Source of the DNA: an uncultured Prevotella sp.
GTDB taxonomy: Bacteria; Bacteroidota; Bacteroidia; Bacteroidales; Bacteroidaceae
NCBI GenBank assembly: GCA_937898715.1
Contig: CALEKA010000121.1
Span: 24,290-88,289 of the forward strand
Reading direction: 5' to 3'
Length of the DNA stretch: 64,000 nucleotides
Positions 24,604 through 33,216 of this stretch are shown here, piece by piece. Within the stretch, counting starts at the first letter, position 1. Every line of letters begins with the position of its first letter. The notes under the pieces were generated by a model that saw only the letters and a list, made by a program, of their open reading frames with translations, ran no database searches and was not told the DNA's origin. The translations under genes were made by a program, and so were the position numbers.

Positions 24604-24856
24604 AAGCTGTTTTTCCTCAGTAGAATTTATCTTGCTAATAGATTTAACTCAAGTTTCGGATTTAGATCTTGCAATCCTGCTTCAGCCTAATCCACGCAAG
24701 TTTACAAGGACTCTTTCTATATCCAAAGTTTAAATTACTTATTCTTTTCGACACGGGAAGCAAGAATTTCGCCAAAGTGTTCTATTTGAACAGCTATAAA
24801 GGGCAAAAAAAGATCTGAGCCTTCATGTACTGTCAGTAAGAATCATGTATTTGACG

Positions 24857-25010
24857 ACTCATTTCGTTCGAGATGAACATTCATTTCGTTCGAAAAGAAC
24901 ACTCGTTTCGTTCGAGATGAGCACTCGTTTCGTTCGAGATGAGCACTCATCTCGTTCGAAATGAACACTCGTTTCGTTCGAAATGAACACTCGTTTCGTT
25001 CGAAATGAGA
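24857..25010. repeat. Tandem array, seven copies of a 22-bp unit with internal palindrome
   Basis: Units start every 22 bp from 24857 to 24989; consensus ACTCGTTTCGTTCGAAATGA then AC. Each unit contains a near-palindrome ATTTCG-TT-CGAAAT, so the array could form seven small hairpins. Confidence 0.95.
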
Positions 25011-25085
25011 CAATTAAAAGAGGTTCTAAAAACAATTCGCTGATGTTATTTACAGTACATGATAGTAAACTTATAAGATATGTAA

Positions 25086-25140
25086 CTGAAGTTTCGGATT
25101 TAGGATGATTCAGTCCGCCTATTCTAAAATCCGGAACTTG
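25086..25140. repeat. Compact TIR-family element
   Basis: AAGTTTCGGATTTAG (25089-25103) and its imperfect inverse (25124-25139) enclose GATGATTCAGTCCGCC. That inner sequence matches the right end of the 310-bp element at 42871-43180. Confidence 0.8.
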
Positions 25141-25171
25141 AAGATTTAAGAAATAAGACATCGTGTTTAGA

Positions 25172-26584
25172 ATGAACAAAATCATAGGCTTGTTGCTCGC
25201 CTTGCTTACGTTTGTGCCTGCTTCTGCGCAGGACGATGGCTGTCCCGTCTTTGAGACCGCCTATCGCAAGGTGCCTAAGAGCTATCGTTACCGCGTGGTG
25301 CTCAAGGATAAAGCGGGTACACCCTTCAGCTTGAAGCATCCGGAGAAGTTCCTTTCTGCGAAGGCATTGGAGCGTCGCCAGCGCTATGGTCTGAAAGTAG
25401 ACGAGTACGACTTGCCCATATCGCCCCTCTATACTCAGAAGTTGCAAGCTATGGGGCTGCGTATCCACAATATGAGTAAGTGGAATAACAGCGTAGTAGT
25501 AGAAACTCCCGATACGTTGCAGATGCAAGCCGTGCGTCGGCTGACATTCGTAAGCAATGTACGCCGTGTATGGGAGAGCCCAGACAGCCTTCCCGTGACT
25601 CCCGATCGTGGGCCACGTCAAGCGCAGGTGACTAATAAGCGCGACACCACGCTTACAGATTTCTATGGCTATGGTCAACAACAAGTGACAATGCTCGGTG
25701 TGGATAAACTCCACCAATTGGGTTATAAAGGCCAGGGCGTAGTAATAGGTGTGATAGATGGTGGATTCTACAACGCAGATCTGATGAAAGGCATCTCACA
25801 GCAGCACCTACTTGGAACGCGCAACTTCGTACGCCCCCAGAAGAGCGTGTTCGAAGAATTAGAACACGGCATGATGGTGCTCTCATGCATAGCTGCCAAC
25901 GAGCCCCACTACTTGGTGGGAACAGCGCCCGATGTATCCTACTATCTGCTGCAGAGCGAGGATGGCGAAAGCGAACAGCTCGTGGAAGAAGATAATTGGT
26001 GCGCAGCGTTGGAGTATGCCGACAGCGTAGGCTGCGATATAGTGACCAGTTCGCTGGGCTATTATCAGTTTGATCATAACGATCAAGACCATTATTATCG
26101 CGACCTCGATGGCCATACTGCTGTGAACAGTAGAAGTGCATCGCTTGCAGCATCGAGAGGCATACTTTTGCTCAATAGTGCTGGCAATAGTGGCATGTCT
26201 GCATGGAAGAAAATAGGATTCCCCGCTGATGGTTGCGATATGTTGGCAGTAGGAGCGGTGCAGAGCGATAGCCTTAATACTCGTTTCTCATCAATCGGCA
26301 ATAGTGCAGACGGCCGTATTAAACCCGATGTGATGGCTATGGGGCAGGCTTCGGCCGTCTATGAGACCGATGGAACGGTGACCAATGTCAATGGTACATC
26401 ATTTTCATGCCCTACGATGGCTGGCGCTGCAGCATGCTTGGTACAAGCTTATCCCACCCGTCGTCCTACAGAAATCATTAGAGCCTTGCAGCAAAGTGGC
26501 AACAATGCTGCTCATCCCGACAATATCTTCGGCTACGGCATACCCAACGTGATGAAGGCTTTCAATCTCTTAAAGCAACGCTAA
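25172..26584 (+). CDS. Secreted S8-family subtilisin-like serine protease
   Basis: 470 residues from the ATG at 25172. A GTG three codons earlier is possible, but the ATG starts a clean signal peptide (MNKIIGLLLALLTFVPASAQ). A propeptide region leads to the catalytic domain with Asp196 (GVIDGGF), His232 (EHGMMVLS) and Ser410 (NGTSFSCPTMAG), the full S8 triad. The usual GTHV-like His motif reads EHGMM here. It is exported and probably degrades proteins in the envelope or outside. The Fur-family gene starts 3 bp after its stop, an unexpected operon partner. Confidence 0.92.
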   Translation: MNKIIGLLLALLTFVPASAQDDGCPVFETAYRKVPKSYRYRVVLKDKAGTPFSLKHPEKFLSAKALERRQRYGLKVDEYDLPISPLYTQKLQAMGLRIHNMSKWNNSVVVETPDTLQMQAVRRLTFVSNVRRVWESPDSLPVTPDRGPRQAQVTNKRDTTLTDFYGYGQQQVTMLGVDKLHQLGYKGQGVVIGVIDGGFYNADLMKGISQQHLLGTRNFVRPQKSVFEELEHGMMVLSCIAANEPHYLVGTAPDVSYYLLQSEDGESEQLVEEDNWCAALEYADSVGCDIVTSSLGYYQFDHNDQDHYYRDLDGHTAVNSRSASLAASRGILLLNSAGNSGMSAWKKIGFPADGCDMLAVGAVQSDSLNTRFSSIGNSADGRIKPDVMAMGQASAVYETDGTVTNVNGTSFSCPTMAGAAACLVQAYPTRRPTEIIRALQQSGNNAAHPDNIFGYGIPNVMKAFNLLKQR

Positions 26585-26587
26585 AAT

Positions 26588-27019
26588 ATGAACGCAGACG
26601 AGGTCGTGAGTTTCCTCCAAAGCAAAGGCGTGAAGCCCACTGCCAACCGCATATTAGTGGTCAAGGCTCTTCATAAAGAAGGCAGACCGATGTGCCTCTC
26701 AGATATGGAGCGCGTTATGCCGATGATGGACAAGTCGAGCATATTCCGCGTATTGACGCTCTTTCAGCAAAGCGACGTAGTACATACTTTTGAGGATGGC
26801 AGAGGTATGCTCAACTATGAACTCTGCCATCATCAGGGCACGTGTAACCATGCTGATGGCCACTTCCATTTCTACTGCGAGAACTGTCAGCGGTCATTTT
26901 GCTTAGACCATACGCATGTGCCCGACTTACGTTTGCCCGATGGATTTAGTGCACACTCTGTCTCTTTGGTCATAAAGGGCACGTGTGCGGAGTGTGCTAA
27001 GAAGCATCATACGGATTGA
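26588..27019 (+). CDS. Fur-family metal-responsive transcriptional regulator
   Basis: 143 residues. The N-terminal winged helix (about 5-80) includes GVKPTANRILVVKALH and MDKSSIFRVLTLF. The C-terminal metal-binding dimerisation part has HADGHFHFYCENC and a second CAEC near the end, giving a structural Cys4 zinc site and a His-rich regulatory site. This could be Fur, Zur or PerR; the sequence alone does not settle the metal. The start lies 3 bp after the subtilase stop, so they are co-transcribed. Confidence 0.9.
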   Translation: MNADEVVSFLQSKGVKPTANRILVVKALHKEGRPMCLSDMERVMPMMDKSSIFRVLTLFQQSDVVHTFEDGRGMLNYELCHHQGTCNHADGHFHFYCENCQRSFCLDHTHVPDLRLPDGFSAHSVSLVIKGTCAECAKKHHTD

Positions 27020-27165
27020 TAATAATTGCCCAGTCCGCCGCCCAGCGTACTCATGCTATAACGCAGGCTATAAGCATTTGTGCACAAGATTCGTATAGTT
27101 ATATCCCATAATATACTCAGCGTTATCCTTGCTTCTATCGAATCCTTACTTTCACATTATGTAAT

Positions 27166-28602
27166 ATGTACAACGATCCATTCATTTCCTCTCCCTCTCA
27201 GCATCCCGACGAAGTGGAGCGCCCTGCGGCAGTGTCGCTCTTCGAACTTAATAGCATGGTGCGTGCTACGCTCAATCATACGCTGAAGGAATGCTATTGG
27301 ATTGTGGCGGAGATTAGCGAACTTCGCGTGGCAAGCAATGGACATTGCTATATGGAACTCGTGCAAAAGGATGAATACAGCGGCAGTCTCATAGCTAAGG
27401 CTCGTGCCAACATTTGGCGACAAAACTATTTGATGCTTAGTAATCTCTTTCAGCGGGTCACAGGACAACGGCTCGATGCTGGCTTGAAAGTGATGCTTGG
27501 AGTGACCGTTACCTTTCATGAACTCTTTGGCTATTCGCTCAACGTAATCGATATTGAGCCTTCCTATACGCTTGGCGATTTGGCTCGTCAGCGTCAGGAA
27601 ATACTCAGACAACTCGAGGAAGATGGTGTGCTCGAACTCAATAAAGAGTTGCCATTACCACGCGTGATACGCAATGTGGCGGTCGTATCAAGTGCCACTG
27701 CTGCGGGTTATGGCGACTTCTGCAACCAACTCCAGCAGAGCGGCTATCGTTTCAACGTGAAATTATTTCCAGCTATTATGCAGGGCGATCGGGTGGAAGA
27801 AAGCGTTATAAGTGCGCTCGATCAAGTGCTGGCCGACGATACAGAATGGGATGTGGTAGCCATTATTCGTGGTGGAGGTGCTACGACCGATCTGCATGGA
27901 TTTGATACATATCTATTGGCTGCTACCGTGGCACAATACCCACTCCCTGTGCTGACGGGTATAGGTCATGAGCGAGATGATACGGTAATAGATCTGGTGG
28001 CTAATACGCGACTAAAGACGCCTACTGCCGTGGCTGCCTTTCTCATCGACAGCCGGCAGAACGAAGCCGCTCAACTTCAGCATCTCGTGCAGAGACTCAA
28101 GCAAGCTGTGGAGCAGCGATTGCTGCAGGAACATAGCCAGATAGATGCGCTTAGCCGTGACCTTCGATACGATGCTTCGGTCGCTACGGAGCAGCACGTG
28201 CGCCAGTTTCAGCAGTTGGCTCACCGTTTCGAACTTGCCTCGTCGCGTTATGCGGGTAATCAGCGAGAGTTGATCCTCAGATTGCGCTCACGCTTGCAAC
28301 TCCTGGCAGAGCGCAATTTGCAAACGGCTCATCATCAGTTGCAGCCTTACTCGCAACGCATCAATATAGCTGTGCGCCATCTCTTGCTCGCTCAGCATCG
28401 CAAACAGGAAATGTTGGAGCGTAGCGTCCAGCTTGCTTCGCCCGACCGCATATTTGCTATGGGCTTCAGTATCACCACTTGTAAAGGACGAGTGGTAAAA
28501 TCCTCTCAGCAACTGCGCGATGGCGATGTGATACAGACCAACTTTAAGGATGGTAGCGTGACAAGTATCGTGAGCACGTCTTCAGACAATACAGAGAAAT
28601 GA
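27166..28602 (+). CDS. xseA: Exodeoxyribonuclease VII large subunit
   Basis: 478 residues. An OB-fold N-terminal domain (about 20-120, SLFELNSMVRATLNHTLKECYWIVAEIS) is followed by the catalytic domain. Signature segments are SSATAAGYGDFCNQL, AIIRGGGATTDLHGFDTYLLA and TGIGHERDDTVIDLVANTRLKTPTAVAAFL. A long coiled-coil region (about 295-420) and a C-terminal ASPDRIFAMGFSI motif complete the protein. With XseB it degrades single-stranded DNA from both ends in mismatch and damage repair. First gene of xseA-xseB-trmB-mrp-smr. Confidence 0.95.
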   Translation: MYNDPFISSPSQHPDEVERPAAVSLFELNSMVRATLNHTLKECYWIVAEISELRVASNGHCYMELVQKDEYSGSLIAKARANIWRQNYLMLSNLFQRVTGQRLDAGLKVMLGVTVTFHELFGYSLNVIDIEPSYTLGDLARQRQEILRQLEEDGVLELNKELPLPRVIRNVAVVSSATAAGYGDFCNQLQQSGYRFNVKLFPAIMQGDRVEESVISALDQVLADDTEWDVVAIIRGGGATTDLHGFDTYLLAATVAQYPLPVLTGIGHERDDTVIDLVANTRLKTPTAVAAFLIDSRQNEAAQLQHLVQRLKQAVEQRLLQEHSQIDALSRDLRYDASVATEQHVRQFQQLAHRFELASSRYAGNQRELILRLRSRLQLLAERNLQTAHHQLQPYSQRINIAVRHLLLAQHRKQEMLERSVQLASPDRIFAMGFSITTCKGRVVKSSQQLRDGDVIQTNFKDGSVTSIVSTSSDNTEK

Positions 28603-28713
28603 CAATGTAGCAAGTTCTCTCCGGAGAGGCGTGGCTTATAATATAAAAGGAAAATCCACCTCTAAAATAAGAATTAAATCAATAAAACAAGAATCTTTTT
28701 ACCTCATACCAAC

Positions 28714-28914
28714 GTGGCAAAGAAGAATATGAAATACGAGGAAGCCATAGCTCGCCTCGAAACTATCGTACAGGGATTTGAGCAAAACACCCTGGAACTC
28801 GATCAACTCACTGCCCAGCTTGCTGAGGCGCAGGAGCTTATAAAATACTGCAATGCGAAGTTGCAGCAAGTAGAAACCGACGTAAAGAAACTTCTCGAAG
28901 ATGAGCAAGAATAA
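28714..28914 (+). CDS. xseB: Exodeoxyribonuclease VII small subunit
   Basis: 66 residues, the usual size, with the XseB pattern [19 protein letters not shown] followed by a helical hairpin. It binds the coiled-coil arms of XseA. The gene is 111 bp after xseA and overlaps trmB by 14 bp. Confidence 0.93.
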   Translation: MAKKNMKYEEAIARLETIVQGFEQNTLELDQLTAQLAEAQELIKYCNAKLQQVETDVKKLLEDEQE

Positions 28915-29677
28915 ACTGGCAAAGTTTGCCGACATGGAGAGCTATCCTCATGTATTCCAAGCTGCAGGCGTAGCTACTGACCCAACTCCCTTCCCGCTGA
29001 AGGGTAAGTGGCATACCGACTTCTTCCACAATGACCACCCTATCGTGTTGGAACTTGGTTGCGGACGCGGTGAGTACACCGTTGGACTCGGACGCCTCTT
29101 CCCCGACAAAAATTTCATCGGTGTAGACATCAAGGGAGCACGCATGTGGACGGGCGCTACGGAGTCGCTGCAAGAGGGAATGAGCAATGTAGCTTTCCTC
29201 CGCACACACATTGAATTTATCGATCGATTCTTCGCCCCTGGTGAGGTGGCAGAGATATGGCTCACCTTCTCAGATCCGCAGATGAAGAAGGTGACGAAGC
29301 GCCTCACGTCTACCTACTTTATGGAGCGCTATCGCCGATTTCTTACCGATGGAGGCTTGATCCATCTGAAGACGGATAGCAACTTCCTCTTCACATATAC
29401 TGGCTATATGGTGGATAAGAATCAACTGCCCGTAGACTTCCGCACCGATGACCTCTACCATACGCTTGCCGCTGAGCAAGACGAGGAAGTGAAGCAAATC
29501 CTCGGCATTCAGACCTACTACGAACAGCAGTGGATAGCTCGTGGACTTACGATCAAATATCTTAAGTTTCATCTGCCCCAAGCAGGTGAACTCGTAGAGC
29601 CTGAGGTAGAAATCGAACTCGATGATTATCGAAGCTACAATCGTTCGAAGCGAAGCGGACTTACAACAAGCAAGTAA
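28901..29677 (+). CDS. trmB: tRNA (guanine-46-N7)-methyltransferase
   Basis: 258 residues. SAM-binding motif I is [16 protein letters not shown]. The Bacteroidetes form of the TrmB signature is [16 protein letters not shown], where other groups have [24 protein letters not shown] follows. It methylates G46 in the tRNA variable loop. Compared with E. coli TrmB the C-terminus is longer, ending in a basic tail. Overlaps xseB by 14 bp; mrp follows by 37 bp. Confidence 0.93.
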   Translation: MSKNKLAKFADMESYPHVFQAAGVATDPTPFPLKGKWHTDFFHNDHPIVLELGCGRGEYTVGLGRLFPDKNFIGVDIKGARMWTGATESLQEGMSNVAFLRTHIEFIDRFFAPGEVAEIWLTFSDPQMKKVTKRLTSTYFMERYRRFLTDGGLIHLKTDSNFLFTYTGYMVDKNQLPVDFRTDDLYHTLAAEQDEEVKQILGIQTYYEQQWIARGLTIKYLKFHLPQAGELVEPEVEIELDDYRSYNRSKRSGLTTSK

Positions 29678-29714
29678 ATACACCTTTAAGGATACACCTA
29701 TATATTAATAAACA

Positions 29715-30854
29715 ATGACTACTCCAAACGAGCATATAGAGGGCGGTGAACTTATTCACCTTTACCCCAAACTGATCATGGACGCACTTGCTCAGGTGCG
29801 TTATCCTGGAAATGGAAAGAACCTTGTAGAAAACGAAATGATAGAAGACGACCTTCGCATCGACGGTATGCACGTGTCGTTCTCCATCATCTTCGACAAG
29901 AGTACAGACCCCTTCATGAAGTCGGTTGTCAAATCGGCCGAAGCAGCTATTCACACTTATGTAGACAAGCGCGTGGAGGTAGAGATTAAGACGAAAAGCC
30001 GTCAAGCTGCCCGTCCCGAACCTGGCAAGATGCTTCCTCAGGTGAAGAATGTCATTGCCGTAAGTTCTGGTAAGGGCGGTGTGGGTAAGAGCACCGTGGC
30101 TGCCAACTTAGCCGTAGCTTTGGCGAAGTTGGGCTATAAGGTAGGACTCCTCGATGCCGATATCTTCGGCCCGTCAGTGCCTAAGATGTTCCACATGGAG
30201 GCAGAGAACATCTTTGCTGAGATGAAAGACGGACGCCAGGTGCTCATCCCCGCGATGAAGTATGGCGTGAAGATCTTGAGCATCGGTTTCTTTGTCAATC
30301 CCGATACGGCTACGCTTTGGCGTGGCGGCATGGCCTCTAACGCGTTGAAGCAGCTCATAGCTGATGCCGATTGGGGCGAACTCGACTACTTCATCCTTGA
30401 TACGCCTCCCGGCACAAGCGATATTCACCTCACTTTGCTCCAGAACCTTGCTATCACGGGTGCTGTCATCGTGAGCACACCGCAGGCTGTAGCCTTGGCC
30501 GATGCGCGAAAGGGCATCGATATGTATCGCAATGAGAAGGTGAACGTGCCCATCCTCGGCTTGGTAGAGAATATGGCATGGTTTACGCCTGCTGAGCTTC
30601 CCGAGAATAAATATTACATCTTCGGTCGCGAGGGCGTGAAGCGCTTGGCTGATGAAATGGGTGTGCCTCTCTTAGGACAAATTCCCATCGTGCAGAGCAT
30701 CTGTGAAAGTGGCGACGAGGGCGAACCTGCTGCCGTAAAGGATAATACAATGACCTCTTTGGCTTTCCGCTCACTGGCTGAGGCTGTAGTAAAAGCTACT
30801 GAGAAACGCAATGCTACGCTTCCCGAGACGGAGATCGTAGCGATGAAGAAATAA
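29715..30854 (+). CDS. mrp: Mrp/NBP35-family P-loop ATPase, Fe-S cluster carrier type
   Basis: 379 residues. The N-terminal MIP18/DUF59 domain (about 8-95) is followed by the deviant Walker A SSGKGGVGKST, the switch segment DADIFGPSVP and Walker B (FILDTPPGTSD). The family carries Fe-S clusters to apoproteins. In most Mrp proteins a CxxC pair sits after the ENM segment; here that stretch reads ENMAWFTPAELPENKYYIFG with no Cys pair. This looks like a lineage variant rather than an error, as the frame is intact. Position in the xse-trm operon is typical for Bacteroidales. Confidence 0.92.
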   Translation: MTTPNEHIEGGELIHLYPKLIMDALAQVRYPGNGKNLVENEMIEDDLRIDGMHVSFSIIFDKSTDPFMKSVVKSAEAAIHTYVDKRVEVEIKTKSRQAARPEPGKMLPQVKNVIAVSSGKGGVGKSTVAANLAVALAKLGYKVGLLDADIFGPSVPKMFHMEAENIFAEMKDGRQVLIPAMKYGVKILSIGFFVNPDTATLWRGGMASNALKQLIADADWGELDYFILDTPPGTSDIHLTLLQNLAITGAVIVSTPQAVALADARKGIDMYRNEKVNVPILGLVENMAWFTPAELPENKYYIFGREGVKRLADEMGVPLLGQIPIVQSICESGDEGEPAAVKDNTMTSLAFRSLAEAVVKATEKRNATLPETEIVAMKK

Positions 30855-30878
30855 GTTTGTAAAGCTGAATTATCATAT

Positions 30879-32021
30879 ATGCTAAAGATAGGAGATAAAG
30901 TACGCTTTCTCAATGATGTAGGAGGTGGTACAATTAGTGGATTCCAAGGCAAGGACATAGTGCTTGTGGCCGATGAAGACGGATTTGAGATACCCACGTT
31001 GGCCTCAGAAGTAGTGGTTGTAGAGACCGACGACTATAATATAGCCAAAGTCATAGCTGGGCAGAAAAAGAAGAAGGCTGATGCCGATAAGAAGGCGCCC
31101 ACTTCGGTGAAGAATGCGCTTGCTGTAAGCGACGATGAAGAAGAAGAGGAGGAGCAAGATGTGGCGGATAAGGAACTGACTTATCGACCCATGGCGCAGG
31201 AACGACGCGGAGCTAATGAGCTTAATCTCTTCTTGGCCTTCGTTCCGCGCAATGCTAAGGTACTATCAGAATCAACGTTCGACGTATACTTAGTCAACGA
31301 CTGCAATTATTATTTCCACTATAGCCTCTTCACTTACGATGGCCGAGCTTGCCGCTTGCGCCATGAGGGAGAGATTGCGCCCAATACGAAGGTGCTCCTC
31401 GAAGAGCTCCAGCGCAACCGCATAGAGGAGTGGCAGCGACTGACGGTGCAGACTTTGGCCTTCAAGCGCGATAAGGCTTTCTTCCCCAAACCCGCATTTA
31501 GTGTAAATATCCGTGTGGATGGCACGAAGTTTTTCAAGCTTCATAGCTTCCATCCTTCCGACTTCTTCCATGAGCCGGCTTTGGTCTACGACGTGGTGAA
31601 GGACGATCATGCAGCGCGATCCATGTTTGTCGATGCTGATGAACTGCAGGAGGCCATGCAGACGCCCGATGAGCAGATGCATCCGCAAGTGATGCGCGTC
31701 TCTGCAGCGGAGAAGCGTGCCACGCGTAAGCAAGATCGCAATGCTATCATTGAGGTGGATCTCCATGCCGACGAATTGCTCGATACGATGGCAGGTCTTG
31801 AGGCTAAGGATATCTTGGAGTATCAGCTCAAAGTGTTCCGTGAAACGATGAATGAGCATCTCAAGGAGCGCGGCCGTCGCATCGTCTTCATTCATGGAAA
31901 GGGAGAAGGTGTGCTTCGCAATGCCATCCTTAAGGAACTGCGCAAGAATTTTAAGCAGTGTCAGTACCAAGATGCATCGTTCCGTGAATATGGTTATGGC
32001 GCTACGATGGTGACGATTTAA
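30879..32021 (+). CDS. Smr-domain protein with DUF2027 N-terminal region
   Basis: 380 residues. The N-terminus (MLKIGDKVRFLNDVGGGTIS) resembles the KOW-like region of DUF2027. An acidic stretch (SDDEEEEEEQD, about 88-98) links to a central beta domain (about 115-265). The C-terminus is a Smr domain (about 290-380): EVDLHADELLD, then FIHGKGEGVLRNAIL and the terminal YGYGATMVTI. Smr domains nick DNA or RNA, as in MutS2, but this protein lacks the MutS ATPase. Cellular role unknown. Last gene of the xseA operon. Confidence 0.88.
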   Translation: MLKIGDKVRFLNDVGGGTISGFQGKDIVLVADEDGFEIPTLASEVVVVETDDYNIAKVIAGQKKKKADADKKAPTSVKNALAVSDDEEEEEEQDVADKELTYRPMAQERRGANELNLFLAFVPRNAKVLSESTFDVYLVNDCNYYFHYSLFTYDGRACRLRHEGEIAPNTKVLLEELQRNRIEEWQRLTVQTLAFKRDKAFFPKPAFSVNIRVDGTKFFKLHSFHPSDFFHEPALVYDVVKDDHAARSMFVDADELQEAMQTPDEQMHPQVMRVSAAEKRATRKQDRNAIIEVDLHADELLDTMAGLEAKDILEYQLKVFRETMNEHLKERGRRIVFIHGKGEGVLRNAILKELRKNFKQCQYQDASFREYGYGATMVTI

Positions 32022-32059
32022 GTAACTTCTTGACTGCGCTTCGCGCGTTTTTAAAACAT

Positions 32060-32150
32060 GAATTGCCATTAATGGCTCATTAATTATTCATTAATTCGTT
32101 TCTTGTATAATGGATGAGATGGATAATTAATGGGCTATTAATGGCAATTC
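32060..32150. repeat. Long inverted repeat, 28-bp arms
   Basis: 32060-32087 and 32123-32150 pair over 28 bp, with two differences that allow G-U pairs. The arms contain AATTGCCATTAATGGC. It lies 38 bp after the Smr gene and may stop its transcript. A small GC stem with a T-run (around 32036-32055) sits just before it. Confidence 0.9.
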
Positions 32151-32180
32151 TTGTTAGGTGTATAGTATTTCAATAGATTT

Positions 32181-32319
32181 TCAGCCAGTACCGGGGGCGA
32201 CGCGTCCTCGCGTCGGCATTAGGCTTTCTTATTTAGTGGTTGAGCAGGCGCGATGGTACTAAGTGGAGAATTTCTTGTTTATGCCGACGCGGGGACGCGT
32301 CGCCCCCAGTACTGGCTGA
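32181..32319. repeat. REP-like palindromes, head-to-head pair, GGGA subtype
   Basis: Left arm from 32182 and right arm ending 32318 match over about 38 bp with two differences, including the tails CAGCCAGTAC/GTACTGGCTG. The pair is separated by 61 bp. Confidence 0.92.
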
Positions 32320-32341
32320 AGGCTTGTTTGATTTCTCGTTT

Positions 32342-32370
32342 ATGCCGACGCGAGGACGCGTCGCCCACAG
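32342..32370. repeat. REP-like palindrome, hybrid copy
   Basis: The core has GAGGA, close to the GGGGA subtype, but the tail is the CCCACAG type of the other subfamily. It lies 30 bp before the stop of the lipoprotein gene. Confidence 0.85.
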
Positions 32371-32400
32371 AAGTAAGTAGGTGAGTAGATTTTCTTCTCG

Positions 32401-32982
32401 CTAACATCCTTCAAACACCTCTTCGTCTTCGTTCTTCGTCGGGAAGTTGGGCAAGTCGGCTGGTGCCGAGCCACTGCCGTCAGTAGAGGGCTGGGGAGGC
32501 GTGTCGGATGGAAGGAGTTTGTACGACTGTGCGGGCTTGAGCCCAGGCCGCCTATAGTAGGTCATCTTAATGCCCGTGAGGAGCACGCGAGCGTTAAGCA
32601 GTTCTGGATGCGCTTGTAGATTGAGGCTTTGACGCACGTCTGAATTGCTTGGCAATTGTATGGCTGCAAAGGACATGCTTTCATCGGGCGAAGGCACGTC
32701 GGCCACGGCGATGTTTGACTCCACGGCATCTTCTGCCGATAGCCGAGGTTTGGTGGAACTCATCGTCGGCATATAGCCCACGATGTAGCAGCGCAGGAGC
32801 ACTTTTGCACTATCTTTTGCTTCGCTAAGCGAGGCTACGCTGAGCGTGTCGGTACCAGCATCTGTCGTCGTAGTGGAATCGGTAGAAGGTGAGGAAGGCT
32901 TCGTTGGCTCGTCTAATGTGATTTCGCCACACGAATAGGTAAGCAGGGCAAGCAGTGAAAGGATAATGATGTTGTGCTTCAT
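32401..32982 (-). CDS. Lipoprotein with DUF6359-like domain
   Basis: 193 residues. A lipoprotein signal (MKHNIIILSLLALLTYSC, lipobox TYSC) precedes a Thr/Ser/Asp/Pro-rich linker. The domain at about 60-165 has VLLRCYIVGYM, a later SNIAVAD, LNLQAHPELLNARVLLTG and YYRRPGLKPAQSYKL. This resembles the OB-like DUF6359 domain of Bacteroidales surface proteins. Function unknown. Transcribed alone. Confidence 0.65.
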   Translation of the reverse strand: MKHNIIILSLLALLTYSCGEITLDEPTKPSSPSTDSTTTTDAGTDTLSVASLSEAKDSAKVLLRCYIVGYMPTMSSTKPRLSAEDAVESNIAVADVPSPDESMSFAAIQLPSNSDVRQSLNLQAHPELLNARVLLTGIKMTYYRRPGLKPAQSYKLLPSDTPPQPSTDGSGSAPADLPNFPTKNEDEEVFEGC

Positions 32983-33079
32983 AGATATAGGCTGTAAGGT
33001 AGTGTGAGTATATAAGGGGTTAGGGAGGGGGACGTCTTTTACGTAGGTCGAAACTCCAGGAAGATATCTCTAATAAGAA

Positions 33080-33120
33080 AAGGCTGTGTTGTCGATCTTT
33101 TTAACCGGCAACACAGCCTT
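33080..33120 (-). terminator. Terminator of the GH109 gene
   Basis: AAGGCTGTGTTG (33080-33091) and CAACACAGCCTT (33109-33120) pair perfectly. On the minus strand a T-rich stretch follows (TTTTCTTATT). It lies about 97 bp past the GH109 stop. Confidence 0.85.
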
Positions 33121-33216
33121 GAATATATGTGCGTTGTAAGGAGAGGAAACTTATGCTGCAGAGCAAACTTACGTTATGCTGTGCATAGTATAATCCCTCC
33201 TGTTCTCAATCGAAGA

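Larger units (their letters stand above)
24604..25171. other. Intergenic region with 22-bp tandem array and two TIR-family copies
   Basis: No gene. A diverged TIR-family copy lies at 24651-24703, the array at 24857-25010, and a compact TIR element at 25086-25140. No promoter of the usual type is apparent before the subtilase. Confidence 0.7.

Noticed and set aside
24857..25010. Possible CRISPR array
   Set aside because: The units are contiguous with no unique spacers, and no cas genes are present.
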